64,000 bases of DNA. Source: an uncultured Collinsella sp. GTDB lineage: Bacteria; Actinomycetota; Coriobacteriia; Coriobacteriales; Coriobacteriaceae. The translations under genes were made by a program, and so were the position numbers. Below are positions 36,320 to 44,521 of this stretch, in pieces. The stretch is taken from NCBI GenBank assembly GCA_900759565.1, contig CAAEVV010000039.1, positions 47,523-111,522 on the forward strand, written 5' to 3'. Under the pieces are notes generated by a model. It made no database searches and was not told the origin of the DNA. It saw nothing but the letters and a program-made list of their open reading frames with translations. The first letter of the stretch is position 1. Each line of letters starts with the position of its first letter.

Positions 36320-36456
36320 CTGTCGTTTGTGAGGCTAAGTCGGTACGCAGCGATTGAGACCTTGAGCCGCAAACCCACCGTGCGCAATGCGCACCGCCGC
36401 CAACTTGTGAGCGCGGCAACGCCTTCCCTGCCAAGCCCCGCGCTATACTCATCCGC

Positions 36457-37467
36457 ATGGATATCAAAACACGCAACATAGCAACGCCCGCCGCGGACGC
36501 GCCAGCGACGCCACCCGCCTCCGCCCCCGCGCCCGTCGTGGGCCGTTTTGCCCCGTCGCCCTCGGGCCGCATGCACCTAGGCAACGTGTTCAGCTGCCTG
36601 TGCGCGTGGCTTTCAGCCCGCAGCCAAGGCGGCAGCATCGTGTTGCGTATCGAGGACCTGGACGATCGCTGCAAGCGACCGGAGCTTGCCTCTCAACTGA
36701 TTGACGACCTGGCCTGGCTGGGACTCGAATGGGACGAAGGCCCCTACTACCAGCACAATCGCCTGGACTTGTACGAGGACGCCCTGCACCGGCTACAAGA
36801 CGCCGGCCTCACCTATCCCTGCTTTTGCACGCGCGCCGAGCTCCACGCCGCGAGCGCGCCGCACGCCAGCGACGGCACGCCCATCTACCGCGGCGCCTGC
36901 AGAGGTCTTTCTGCTGAAGAAATCACCCGCCGCAGTGCCCTGCGTGCTCCGGCCACGCGCCTGCGCGTGCCCACCGTCGACGACCTCGCCAGCGACGTGA
37001 TCGAATTCGTGGACCGCACGTACGGAGCCCAATGCGAAGCACTCGCCACCGAGTGCGGTGACTTTTTGGTGCGCCGCAGCGACGGCGTTTTTGCCTACCA
37101 GCTAGCCGTGGTGGTCGACGACGCTGCCATGGACGTCACCGAGGTCGTGCGCGGATGCGATCTGCTGGGCTCCACGCCCCGCCAAATCTACCTGCAGCAT
37201 CTGCTGGGACTTCCCACACCGCACTACGCGCACATTCCGCTGCTCATGTCGCCGGACGGCCGCCGCCTTTCCAAGCGCGACCGCGACCTGGACCTGGGCG
37301 AGCTCCGCGCCCGCTTTGGCGCGCCCGAGGCACTGCTGGGCTGGCTCGCCGGGCAAACAGGCATCGCGCCGGACGCCACACCGCGCTCTGCCGAGCAGCT
37401 GGTTGAGCACTTTAGCTGGGATGTTATCCGTACGCATCGGGAAAACATCACTGTAACGGTCGAGTAG
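36457..37467 (+). CDS. gluQ: Glutamyl-Q tRNA(Asp) synthetase
   Basis: Modifies queuosine in tRNA-Asp with glutamate. 336 residues, a catalytic class I core without the anticodon-binding domain. HIGH-like motif is RMHLGNVFS near 38-46, KMSKS-like motif RRLSKRD; the zinc cysteines are CFC and GAC. The first 25 residues are an Ala/Pro-rich extension. Stands alone; the phosphoesterase gene converges with it. Confidence 0.92.
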   Translation: MDIKTRNIATPAADAPATPPASAPAPVVGRFAPSPSGRMHLGNVFSCLCAWLSARSQGGSIVLRIEDLDDRCKRPELASQLIDDLAWLGLEWDEGPYYQHNRLDLYEDALHRLQDAGLTYPCFCTRAELHAASAPHASDGTPIYRGACRGLSAEEITRRSALRAPATRLRVPTVDDLASDVIEFVDRTYGAQCEALATECGDFLVRRSDGVFAYQLAVVVDDAAMDVTEVVRGCDLLGSTPRQIYLQHLLGLPTPHYAHIPLLMSPDGRRLSKRDRDLDLGELRARFGAPEALLGWLAGQTGIAPDATPRSAEQLVEHFSWDVIRTHRENITVTVE

Positions 37468-37482
37468 CCAGCCACCCCGCCC

Positions 37483-38208
37483 CTACGCGACATCCCAGGG
37501 CTGGAGTTCGTCGCCCAGGCGGACAATACAGTCGTAGAGCACGGTGTGGCACTCGGCTGGGCTGGCGTCACGATGAAAATGCCCGTAGTACCAGCGTTTG
37601 TAGTCTATGCGATCTTCCAGCTCATCGAAAAATGCCGTAAGTCGATCAACCGTGGGGCAATTCCAGCCGGGTGCCGGATAAAGCGTGGGTGAAAGCATGC
37701 GCGTAGAGCAGGTGTGGGTGATCACGTAGTCGACCTTCCAACCCACGCTGCCGAGCTTTGCCCGCGCCTCCTCAAAGTTGCGCTCGTCCGGCAGCTCCTG
37801 CGGCCACCAGCTGGAATACGGAATGCGGTATTCCTTATCCACGCTCGTGGCGCCGCCCATGGTAAAGATCGTTGAGCCGTCGTGCTCAAAAACCTCGCCG
37901 CGCGTCAGGCGTCGGATGGGCGAGGTGTCCGACAGGCGCTGCGTCAGGCCGCCGTGCCACAGTTCCATGGGACGCTCCGCCCAGTGATCGAAACGTTCGT
38001 GGTTGCCGTCGGCGAACAGCACGGTATAGGGGCGCGACTCCAGCCAGGCGATGTCGGCACATTCCTCGGCAGAGAAATCCCACGGAAAGCCAAAGTCGCC
38101 CGCGATGATGAGATAGTCGTCACTCGTCAGACCATCCCCAAGATCCCAGTCGCGAAGCTTTTGCATGTCGACGCCGCCGTGAATATCGCCCGTCACATAG
38201 ACCGTCAT
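37483..38208 (-). CDS. Metallophosphoesterase
   Basis: 241 residues; calcineurin-like motifs GDIHG (about 6-10), IAGDFGFPWD, DGNHERF, ITHTCS and YGHFH. Bacterial members hydrolyse phosphodiesters or phosphoproteins; substrate unknown. ATG 38208 is chosen because the sequence from MTVYVTGDIHG is the domain start; a weak GGTGA lies upstream. Converges with gluQ. Confidence 0.85.
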   Translation of the reverse strand: MTVYVTGDIHGGVDMQKLRDWDLGDGLTSDDYLIIAGDFGFPWDFSAEECADIAWLESRPYTVLFADGNHERFDHWAERPMELWHGGLTQRLSDTSPIRRLTRGEVFEHDGSTIFTMGGATSVDKEYRIPYSSWWPQELPDERNFEEARAKLGSVGWKVDYVITHTCSTRMLSPTLYPAPGWNCPTVDRLTAFFDELEDRIDYKRWYYGHFHRDASPAECHTVLYDCIVRLGDELQPWDVA

Positions 38209-38293
38209 CGGATCACCACTTCCCTGTAAGTCGCTAGCCCACATTCTGCACGATCACTAAGCCAACCGTTCCAGCCCTTCCATCCTTTGGGAC

Positions 38294-38533
38294 CTACCCC
38301 TCGTTCTTCCATCCAAACGGGTCAAGCACCCAAAAAATCAGATCGAGCACGCCGCCGGTCATCATGGCGCCGGCAAGGGCCATGCAAACGTGCAGGGAAC
38401 TGGCACTTCGGAGCACGTCGAATGGCCCCAGAACAGCCAGCAGCGCGACCGCTGCGCCGGCTACGCACAGCGCGAGGCACGGCCCCGCGTCCTTAACGCA
38501 CTTCTTTGCGAGATGCTTTGCGTTGTCACTCAT
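38294..38533 (-). CDS. Small membrane protein, 79 aa
   Basis: Two predicted membrane helices (PCLALCVAGAAVALLAVLGP and SLHVCMALAGAMMTGGVLDL) and a short C-terminal tail ending GWKNEG. ATG 38533 has AAGGAG upstream. A longer N-terminal reading is not supported. No family recognised; it lies 85 bp before the phosphoesterase gene on the same strand. Confidence 0.68.
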   Translation of the reverse strand: MSDNAKHLAKKCVKDAGPCLALCVAGAAVALLAVLGPFDVLRSASSLHVCMALAGAMMTGGVLDLIFWVLDPFGWKNEG

Positions 38534-38745
38534 CGGTATCGAACTCCTTAGAGGGTCGTTGTTCAGACGCATGCCGCCGCGGCAGAGCGGGGCGGCAGGG
38601 TAAGTGTCACATGCTGTGCGGACATCAATGGAGAAACCGCCTGCTCGACCAACCTTTGACGCCGTTTTGCACCGGCACCACATCCCCCGCTATCGAGGTC
38701 TAATACTTTTCCCACCGCTACCCAAAAACTCATCCAACATTAATC

Positions 38746-38773
38746 TTGGCTCAAGAATCGCTTAATCTATAAC
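38746..38773 (+). promoter_or_regulatory. Promoter of the DUF4342/two-component operon
   Basis: TTGGCT (38746-38751), 16-bp spacer, TATAAC (38768-38773), about 120 bp before ATG 38893. The leader in between is GC-rich with GGCGGCGCCGC and CCCGGGC/GCCCGG hairpins. The rest of 38534-38745 shows nothing. Confidence 0.55.
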
Positions 38774-38892
38774 CTGCACTATAGAGTTCGAACAAGGGGC
38801 GGGGCGGCGCCGCGCAACGCAGGCCGCCGAACGCAACGCTCGCGCCCGGGCAGATCGCCCGGCGTCGCGCCCATCGAACGAAAGGACAGGTC

Positions 38893-39435
38893 ATGGACGA
38901 CCTCGAAAAAGTTGAAACCATCCGCACCAAGTGCAACGTGAGCTACGCCGATGCCAAGGCCGCGCTCGACGCCGCCGACGGCAACGTTTTGGACGCCATC
39001 ATTTGGCTCGAGTCGCAGGGCAAGACGCAGGCCACGTCGGCGCACGCCGCCACCGAGTCCGTGCCAGTCGATGAGCCCTCAGCCGAGATGGTCGCCGCGC
39101 AGGCCGCCTACGAGAAGTCGAGCGAAAAGACCGACTTCTCCAAGAAGATGGACAGCGTATGGGAGTACCTCAAAAAGCTCTTCCGCCTGAGCCTGGACAC
39201 CAAGTTTATCGCCACGCGCCGCGATGCGATCATCCTCAACATCCCCATCCTGATCCCCATCATCGCCCTGTTTGCCTGGGGCGCTACGATTTGGCTGATG
39301 CTGATTGGCCTGTTCTTTGGCATGCGCTACCGCATCGACAGCGACGGCGACGTGCCCGGCAGCATTAACAACCTTATGAATCACGCCGCCGATGCCGCGG
39401 ACGACATCAAGCAAAATCTGAACGACGACAAGTAA
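38893..39435 (+). CDS. DUF4342 protein with UBA-like N-terminus
   Basis: 180 residues. The N-terminal 45 residues form a UBA-like three-helix fold (TIRTKCNVSYADAKAALDAA). From about 85 on is a DUF4342 segment with one or two membrane helices (DAIILNIPILIPIIALFAW, GATIWLMLIGLFFG) and a polar tail. Role unknown; linked here to an OmpR/HK pair 18 bp downstream, so it may modulate that system. RBS AAAGGACAG. Confidence 0.83.
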   Translation: MDDLEKVETIRTKCNVSYADAKAALDAADGNVLDAIIWLESQGKTQATSAHAATESVPVDEPSAEMVAAQAAYEKSSEKTDFSKKMDSVWEYLKKLFRLSLDTKFIATRRDAIILNIPILIPIIALFAWGATIWLMLIGLFFGMRYRIDSDGDVPGSINNLMNHAADAADDIKQNLNDDK

Positions 39436-39453
39436 TCGCAGACGGGGGCACGC

Positions 39454-40233
39454 ATGGCACGGATCCTGATCGTAGAGGACGAGGAGAAAATCGCCCGCTT
39501 TGTGACGCTCGAGCTGGAGCACGAGGGCTACCAGGTGGAACACGCCGCCGATGGCCGCACCGCCGTGGACCTGGCGCTGGAGCGCAACTACGATCTTATT
39601 CTGCTCGATGTGCTGTTGCCGCAGCTCAACGGCATGGAGGTCCTGCGGCGCGTCCGTAAGCACAAGGATGTGCCGGTGATAATGGTCACCGCGCGCGATG
39701 CCGTGATGGACAAGGTGGCCGGGCTCGATGCCGGCGCCGACGATTACCTGACCAAGCCGTTTGCGATTGAGGAGCTGTTCGCACGGATCCGCGTGGCGTT
39801 GAAGCGCTCGGAGGCCGTGCGGGCGGCTTCGGGCGTTGGCGGCATCGGGACGGGCGCGGCAGGCGGCACGGGTGTCGGCGCCACTGCGATGCCCCCGGTC
39901 AGTGACTCGACCCAGGTTTCCGCCTCGCTCTCCCCCGCCACGCTCGCCGTGGACTCGGTTGCGCTCGACCCCGACCGCCGCGAAGTCACGGTCGGCGGCT
40001 CGCCCATTGCGCTCACGGCCCGCGAGTTCGATGTCCTCGCCCTGCTTATGGCGCATGCCGAGACCGTGCTCACGCGCGAACGCATCGCGCACGAAGCGCT
40101 GGGCTACGAATACATGGGCGACACCAACAACGTCGACGTGCACATCGCGCATCTACGCGCCAAGATCGAGGACGCCGGCGGCGCCCGCATCATCCAGACC
40201 GTGCGCGGGGTGGGCTATGTCTGCCGCGCGTAA
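39454..40233 (+). CDS. OmpR-family response regulator
   Basis: 259 residues. Receiver domain with phospho-Asp in LILLDVLLPQLNG and D-K-P segment DDYLTKPFAIEEL, a Gly/Ala/Ser/Thr-rich linker (about 125-170), and an OmpR winged helix (VTVGGSPIALTAREFDVLALL, NVDVHIAHLRAKIE). The linker is longer than usual. It overlaps the kinase by 17 bp. Operon with DUF4342. Confidence 0.94.
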   Translation: MARILIVEDEEKIARFVTLELEHEGYQVEHAADGRTAVDLALERNYDLILLDVLLPQLNGMEVLRRVRKHKDVPVIMVTARDAVMDKVAGLDAGADDYLTKPFAIEELFARIRVALKRSEAVRAASGVGGIGTGAAGGTGVGATAMPPVSDSTQVSASLSPATLAVDSVALDPDRREVTVGGSPIALTAREFDVLALLMAHAETVLTRERIAHEALGYEYMGDTNNVDVHIAHLRAKIEDAGGARIIQTVRGVGYVCRA

Positions 40234-41512
40234 CGCCGAGGCCAAACGCGTCACCTCCATCGCCCGCGCCATCAACTGGAGCTATATGTGGCGCCGCCTG
40301 ATGAGCTACGTTTGGCTCGACCTGCTGCTAGTAGTGATTGTGGCGGCGATCCTTGTCTATGGATACAACCAGACGCTGCCCAACGGCGCGTTTACCGCAG
40401 GATGGATCCCCAGCGCCACCGTTCGCGGCATGACGCTGACGCCCGCGCGCGGCTGGGACCTGACAACGCTCACCTATACCGTCGAGCTTGCGCGCACCAC
40501 CAAGACTTTCCCCCTCGCGCAGGACCTCGTCACGCTATGGCCTCTCTACCTTGTCGTTGTGGGTTGGCAGGTCATCAGCGTGCTCAACATGCTCGGCGGC
40601 GCCCGCCGCGTGCGCCGCATCATGGCGCCGCTCAACGATCTGGCCCTGCGCGTGGACGAACTCGGCCGCATGCAACTCGCCGGCGGCAAGATGGAAACGC
40701 TGGAGCAGGCCATCGAACGCGCAAGTGTCGACTCGCCGAGCGTCACCACCGGCGACGCCGACCTGGCGAGCATCGAGGTCGCACTCAACCGCCTACTGCG
40801 CCAGATGCAAGAGGCCAAGCTGCAGCAGATGCGCTTTGTCAATGATGCAAGTCACGAGCTGCGCACGCCCATCGCGGTGATTCAGGGCTACGTAAACATG
40901 CTCGATCGTTGGGGCAAAGACGACCCGGCCGTGCTGGCGGAATCCATCGCATCCCTCAAGGCCGAAAGCGAGCACATGCAGGAGCTCGTGGAGCAGCTGC
41001 TGTTTTTGGCGCGCGGCGATGCCGGACGCACGGTCCTGCGGCGCGCGAATACCAACCTGGCCGCACTGGTCGGCGAGGTATGCGAGGAATCGCAGATGAT
41101 CGATGCCGCGCACACGTATCGGCTGGCGTACGACACCACGCTTGCCGGCGACCCGCGCTGCGACGCGTCTGTCGACGTAGCGCTCGTGAAGCAGGCTCTG
41201 CGCGTGATCGTGCAAAACGCCGCCAAGTACTCGGGTGCGGGAACGACCGTCACATTTGGTATAACGCCCGATGCGGGCACGGGTGCGATCGACATAAGTG
41301 TTGAGGACGAGGGCATCGGCATGAACCAGGAATCCGCAGCTCACGCGTTTGAACGGTTCTACCGCGCCGACAACGCACGCGATGCCGGCGCGCAGGGCTC
41401 GGGTCTGGGGCTTGCCATTGCCAAGTGGATCGTCGATAGCCATGGCGGTGTCATTGGCGTGACCTCAGTCGAGGGCGTCGGCAGCCACTTTACGATTCGC
41501 CTGCCGCGGTAG
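40217..41512 (+). CDS. Sensor histidine kinase
   Basis: 431 residues. Two membrane helices (WLDLLLVVIVAAILVYGY and LWPLYLVVVGWQVISVL), an extracellular part of about 80 residues, HisKA H-box DASHELRTPIAVIQGY, and HATPase motifs (NAAKYSGAG, DEGIGM, GSGLGLAIA). Partner of the preceding OmpR regulator; the ATG lies 17 bp inside that gene (a common coupling). The signal is unknown. Confidence 0.93.
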   Translation: MSAARNAEAKRVTSIARAINWSYMWRRLMSYVWLDLLLVVIVAAILVYGYNQTLPNGAFTAGWIPSATVRGMTLTPARGWDLTTLTYTVELARTTKTFPLAQDLVTLWPLYLVVVGWQVISVLNMLGGARRVRRIMAPLNDLALRVDELGRMQLAGGKMETLEQAIERASVDSPSVTTGDADLASIEVALNRLLRQMQEAKLQQMRFVNDASHELRTPIAVIQGYVNMLDRWGKDDPAVLAESIASLKAESEHMQELVEQLLFLARGDAGRTVLRRANTNLAALVGEVCEESQMIDAAHTYRLAYDTTLAGDPRCDASVDVALVKQALRVIVQNAAKYSGAGTTVTFGITPDAGTGAIDISVEDEGIGMNQESAAHAFERFYRADNARDAGAQGSGLGLAIAKWIVDSHGGVIGVTSVEGVGSHFTIRLPR

Positions 41513-41528
41513 GAAGCCCCTCGGCGTA

Positions 41529-41564
41529 AAAAAGGGATAAGGCCATGCGGCCCTATCCCTTTTT
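41529..41564. terminator. Bidirectional terminator after the HK gene
   Basis: 11-bp stem AAAAAGGGATA with TATCCCTTTTT plus an inner GGCC/GGCC pair. It lies between convergent kinase and VOC genes and can serve both. Confidence 0.9.
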
Positions 41565-41586
41565 GCTAGCTATGGCAGCTTGTGCG

Positions 41587-41961
41587 CTACTCGCGGCACA
41601 GGTGCACGGCGAAACCGGCAAACTCGCGCTTAAAGTACACGAGCTTGGTGCCGCCGTCGGGCAGCAGCACGCGCGACTCCTCGTTGACCTCGAGCCCGCG
41701 CTCGGCAAACCACTTCTCGGCCGCATCGATGTCGTTGACGGCAAAGCCGATGTGGCCCTTGGTGCCACGACCGTTCTGCTTCATGATCTCGACCAGCGAA
41801 TCGTTAAAGTACGAAACCGGGGTCTCAATAACGGGCAGGCCCATCATCGTCGAGAACAGCTCCGCGATCTCCAAGGCATCTGCCGGGTCGGTGGCGTTAA
41901 TGCCCACATGGGCAACGCGCATGCCAAAGAGCTCGACCGGATTGGCGTTCTGCTCATTCAT
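41587..41961 (-). CDS. VOC (glyoxalase-fold) protein
   Basis: 124 residues of the VOC superfamily: HVGINATDP, KGHIGFAVND, LLPDGGTKLVYFKRE and AVHLCRE motifs. The metal-ligand pattern (H, H, E) is seen as H in AHVGIN, H in GHIGF and a late E in LCRE. Substrate unknown; VOC proteins sit with KDPG aldolase or PTS genes in many sugar acid loci. It follows the PTS IIB gene by 11 bp, so the two form a unit. ATG 41961 is used; longer readings overlap IIB out of frame. Confidence 0.8.
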   Translation of the reverse strand: MNEQNANPVELFGMRVAHVGINATDPADALEIAELFSTMMGLPVIETPVSYFNDSLVEIMKQNGRGTKGHIGFAVNDIDAAEKWFAERGLEVNEESRVLLPDGGTKLVYFKREFAGFAVHLCRE

Positions 41962-41972
41962 ACAGTCAGCGC

Positions 41973-42260
41973 CTACTGAGCCATAACGTCGAGAACGGCC
42001 TTCTCGGCAGCGACGCGGTTCATGCCGGTCATGAAAGGCACGCCGCTCACGTACGGGCAGGTGAGGCCCTCGGGGGCAACGGTGGTGGCGATCAGCAGGT
42101 CGGCGCCCTCGTCGCAGTAGTCCTTGGCCTCGGAGATGGCACACTGCACGATCTCATACTTGCCGGCATAACCGTTGGCGTCGAGCATGGTAGCGACCTT
42201 CTGGGCAACGAGCGTGGAAGTAGCAGCGCCAGCACCGCAAGCCAAAACGATCTTCTTCAT
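41973..42260 (-). CDS. Stand-alone PTS IIB (galactitol/sugar-acid type)
   Basis: 95 residues, GatB-like IIB with phospho-cysteine in CGAGAATSTLVAQK (about C8). No IIA or IIC gene lies next to it. It lies upstream of the VOC gene; IIA/IIC partners would have to come from elsewhere. This is unusual, as IIB is normally encoded with IIC. Possible role: a regulatory or transfer domain. Confidence 0.82.
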   Translation of the reverse strand: MKKIVLACGAGAATSTLVAQKVATMLDANGYAGKYEIVQCAISEAKDYCDEGADLLIATTVAPEGLTCPYVSGVPFMTGMNRVAAEKAVLDVMAQ

Positions 42261-42362
42261 AGGTAATATCTCCCTTCATGGTTTACTTTAGGTAAGTGTA
42301 CCGCAGCGAGCGATGGCACTCAGCCTCGATGAGCTTTTATGCTAGTTTGCTTGCGCGCTGCG

Positions 42363-42368
42363 TATAAT
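42363..42368 (+). promoter_or_regulatory. -10 element TATAAT for the TPR-like gene
   Basis: Consensus TATAAT 55 bp before ATG 42424. No clear -35 match at the right distance. Confidence 0.45.
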
Positions 42369-42423
42369 ACATCTAGTACGTGTTGTCATACCGCTCGCTT
42401 TATGAGCGACTAAGGACCCTAAT

Positions 42424-43047
42424 ATGCCCGATTCCCGCACCCTCTGGACCGCCGTCGTTATCATCTGCATCGCCGTGTCGGTGTTCTTTAGCGTCAAAAA
42501 ACGCACCACGTTTAAGCGCCTGCAGCAGCTCATGGCCGCCAAGCAGTGGGACGAGTTCGATCGTTTGCTCGACGGCAAACTCACCAGCATGCTGTACCCG
42601 CGCTACAACCGCGACTACCTGCGCCTGAACTCCTATCTGCTGCGCGAGGACCACGAGCGCGCCAGCGAGATGTTCGACCTGCTGCTGGGACTCAACCTGC
42701 CCAAGATGCAGCGCGTCGACCTGGTCATTAAGGCCTTTAACTACTACGTTGGCCAGGAGGACCGCAAAAAGTCCAAGGAGCTCCTGCACGAGATCAAGGG
42801 CTTTGAGGGCGGTCAGGCCGAGGCAGTCGCGCACGAGTGCCAGCTGATGTACGACACGATGATCCTCAAGCGCCACAACGACATTCCCGAGCTGGAGCGC
42901 ATGCTCGAGGAGGCCGGCGACGATAAGGTTAAGAGTTGCCGCTTGGAGTACCTGTTGGCCCTGCAGTACAAGAACAAGGGCGACGAGGCCAAGTTTGCCG
43001 AGTACTTGGAAAAGTCGGGCCGGCACTCGATGGCTGTCAACGCGTAG
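42424..43047 (+). CDS. Membrane-anchored TPR-like protein, 207 aa
   Basis: An N-terminal membrane helix (TLWTAVVIICIAVSVFFSVK) and a cytoplasmic helical part with repeat-like pairs (LRLNSYLLREDHERASEMFD, AKFAEYLEKSGRHSMAVNA). Probably TPR fold. Function unknown. It lies 31 bp upstream of tRNA-Leu. Confidence 0.78.
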   Translation: MPDSRTLWTAVVIICIAVSVFFSVKKRTTFKRLQQLMAAKQWDEFDRLLDGKLTSMLYPRYNRDYLRLNSYLLREDHERASEMFDLLLGLNLPKMQRVDLVIKAFNYYVGQEDRKKSKELLHEIKGFEGGQAEAVAHECQLMYDTMILKRHNDIPELERMLEEAGDDKVKSCRLEYLLALQYKNKGDEAKFAEYLEKSGRHSMAVNA

Positions 43048-43078
43048 CGAACGGCTTGTGCTAGACTTCTAGTTTCAC

Positions 43079-43163
43079 GGGGGCGTGGCGGAATTGGCAT
43101 ACGCAGGAGACTTAAAATCTCTCGCCGCAAGGATTGTGGGTTCGAGTCCCACCGCCCCTACCA
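43079..43163 (+). tRNA. tRNA-Leu (UAA)
   Basis: Acceptor GGGGGCG pairs with CGCCCCT (first pair G-T wobble) and the 3' CCA is encoded. The anticodon loop reads CTTAAAA with UAA, so it decodes UUA. The T-arm is GGGTTCGAGTCCC. The short variable arm region (CTCGCCGCAAGGATT) is class II. A terminator follows at 43175-43213. Confidence 0.93.
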
Positions 43164-43174
43164 TGTGATTGCTT

Positions 43175-43213
43175 ACGAGCCCGTGTCCCGTTGGGATGCG
43201 GGCTCGTTTCTTT
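43175..43213 (+). terminator. tRNA-Leu terminator
   Basis: ACGAGCCCG with CGGGCTCGT (43175-43183 and 43199-43207), an inner TCCC/GGGA pair, then TTCTTTT. A near-identical copy is at 43371-43409. Confidence 0.88.
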
Positions 43214-43220
43214 TGGACGC

Positions 43221-43237
43221 CGGTGGGACTCGAACCC
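43221..43237 (-). repeat. Inverted copy of the tRNA-Leu T-arm (17 nt)
   Basis: CGGTGGGACTCGAACCC is the exact complement of the T-arm and acceptor start at 43138-43154. No full tRNA could be folded around it. Confidence 0.8.
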
Positions 43238-43342
43238 GCGAGGGGGCGAGCACCAGGCGGACGCGCAGCGTCCGCAGCGAGCCGACGAGGGCGCCGGCAG
43301 GCGGCCGAAGCCGGTGCGAATTTGCGCAGCAAATACGCGGAC

Positions 43343-43428
43343 GTCCCACCGCCCCTACCATATGGAGCTTTCGAGCCCGTGTCCCCAAGGGATGCGGGCT
43401 CGTTTCTTTTGGACGCCGGTGGGGCTCT
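43343..43428. repeat. Partial tandem copy of tRNA-Leu 3' end and terminator
   Basis: GTCCCACCGCCCCTACCAT (43343-43361) repeats the tRNA 3' end at 43146-43164, with offset 197. The terminator hairpin and GGACGCCGGTGGG follow at offset 196. The copy lacks the 5' half of the tRNA. Intergenic span 43164-43499 holds these repeats and the next one. Confidence 0.85.
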
Positions 43429-43498
43429 AAGCTGCGGTGGAATAGATCCTGTTTATACCGTTTACCAGCTTATTTAGGAACTATTTCACCGCAGCTTA
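43428..43498. repeat. Class A inverted repeat, copy 2
   Basis: Arms at 43428-43450 and 43476-43498 match in 21 of 23 positions (CACCGCAGCTTA core) and resemble 4441-4509. It ends 1 bp before the ppx stop codon. Confidence 0.8.
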
Positions 43499-43499
43499 T

Positions 43500-44501
43500 T
43501 TAGAGGGTGCTGAGAGCGGGGGTCCAGGCGATGGTGGGGGTCGCACCGTCGAGAACCTCGTTGATGGTGGCGGCCATGCCGGCGAGTAGGCTGTTCTCGC
43601 TTACAGTGAGCGTCTTGTAGCCGCCGGCTCGCATGAGCTCGCGGATCACCACGGCGCCCGCCAAGATCACGCCCGCGCGTTTGGGCTGTACACCCGGTAG
43701 AGCGGCGATGCCGTCCGCATCCAACACAGACATGCGCTCGATAGCGGCCGAAACCTGATCCAGCGAAAGCTCGCGCAGGTGCACAAAGCTCGAATCGTAC
43801 GGTTCCAGCTTATGAACGAGCGCCACGAGCGTGGTGACGGTGCCGCCCACGGCGACCAGGCGTTCGGCGCGCTCAAAGTCGCTGGGCAGGCTCTCAAAAT
43901 AACCCGCAAACTGTTCGTTTGCCCATGAGCCAGCGGCCGCAAGCTTGCTGTCCGTTGGCGACAGTGCCGAGAAAAATCGCTCGGTCACGCGACGGCAACC
44001 GATGTCCAGCGAGCGCGTTCCCTCCAGAGCAAAGATGCCGCGCTCCGGCGCATAGACGCCCGTCGCGAGCTCCGTGGATCCGCCGCCCGAATCGGCAACA
44101 ATGATGCGCTCGCCAGCAAAGTCGTGCGCCACGCCAAAAAACGTCAGGCGTGCCTCGACCTCGCCCGGAATCACCTGTGGCTCAAGCCCCAGATCGCGCA
44201 GGCCGTCCAGCAGCAGCGCGGCATTGGACGCATCGCGCGCGGCGCTCGTGCATGTGGTGCAGATGCACGCGGCCCCAAAGGCACGCGCCTCGTCCACAAA
44301 CATGCGGCATGCGGCGAGCACGCGCTCAACGGCCGCCTCGCAAAAGCGGCCCGTCGCGTCCACGCCCTCGCCCAAGTCGGTGATCTCGGTATGCTTGGAC
44401 GATTCCACGATCGCCCCGGCCTCGACCTGCGCTAACACCAGTCGCGACGACACTGTTCCCAGGTCGATCGCGGCTACCTTATAGCGTTTGCAATCTGCCA
44501 T
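43500..44501 (-). CDS. ppx: Ppx/GppA-family exopolyphosphatase
   Basis: 333 residues of the short (actinobacterial) Ppx/GppA type. Acetate kinase/HSP70 fold motifs are IDLGTVSSRLVLAQV, DSGGGSTEL and VGGTVTTLVAL. It hydrolyses polyphosphate or pppGpp in the family; here assignment is by motif only. It follows the DivIC-like gene by 20 bp on the minus strand. Confidence 0.9.
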   Translation of the reverse strand: MADCKRYKVAAIDLGTVSSRLVLAQVEAGAIVESSKHTEITDLGEGVDATGRFCEAAVERVLAACRMFVDEARAFGAACICTTCTSAARDASNAALLLDGLRDLGLEPQVIPGEVEARLTFFGVAHDFAGERIIVADSGGGSTELATGVYAPERGIFALEGTRSLDIGCRRVTERFFSALSPTDSKLAAAGSWANEQFAGYFESLPSDFERAERLVAVGGTVTTLVALVHKLEPYDSSFVHLRELSLDQVSAAIERMSVLDADGIAALPGVQPKRAGVILAGAVVIRELMRAGGYKTLTVSENSLLAGMAATINEVLDGATPTIAWTPALSTL

Positions 44502-44521
44502 TGCAGGCTCCCCTCCGGGCG

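Noticed and set aside
36109..36357. Small + strand ORF before gluQ
   Set aside because: No ribosome-binding site and a low-complexity shadow-like sequence; a perfect hairpin lies within.
39836..40216. Histidine kinase extended N-terminally into the response regulator
   Set aside because: This frame is out of phase with the OmpR gene; the kinase start at 40217 is conserved-like and the upstream part is Arg/Ser shadow sequence.
43079..43430. Integrated prophage or island at tRNA-Leu
   Set aside because: No integrase or phage gene is near; only about 200 bp separate the repeats.
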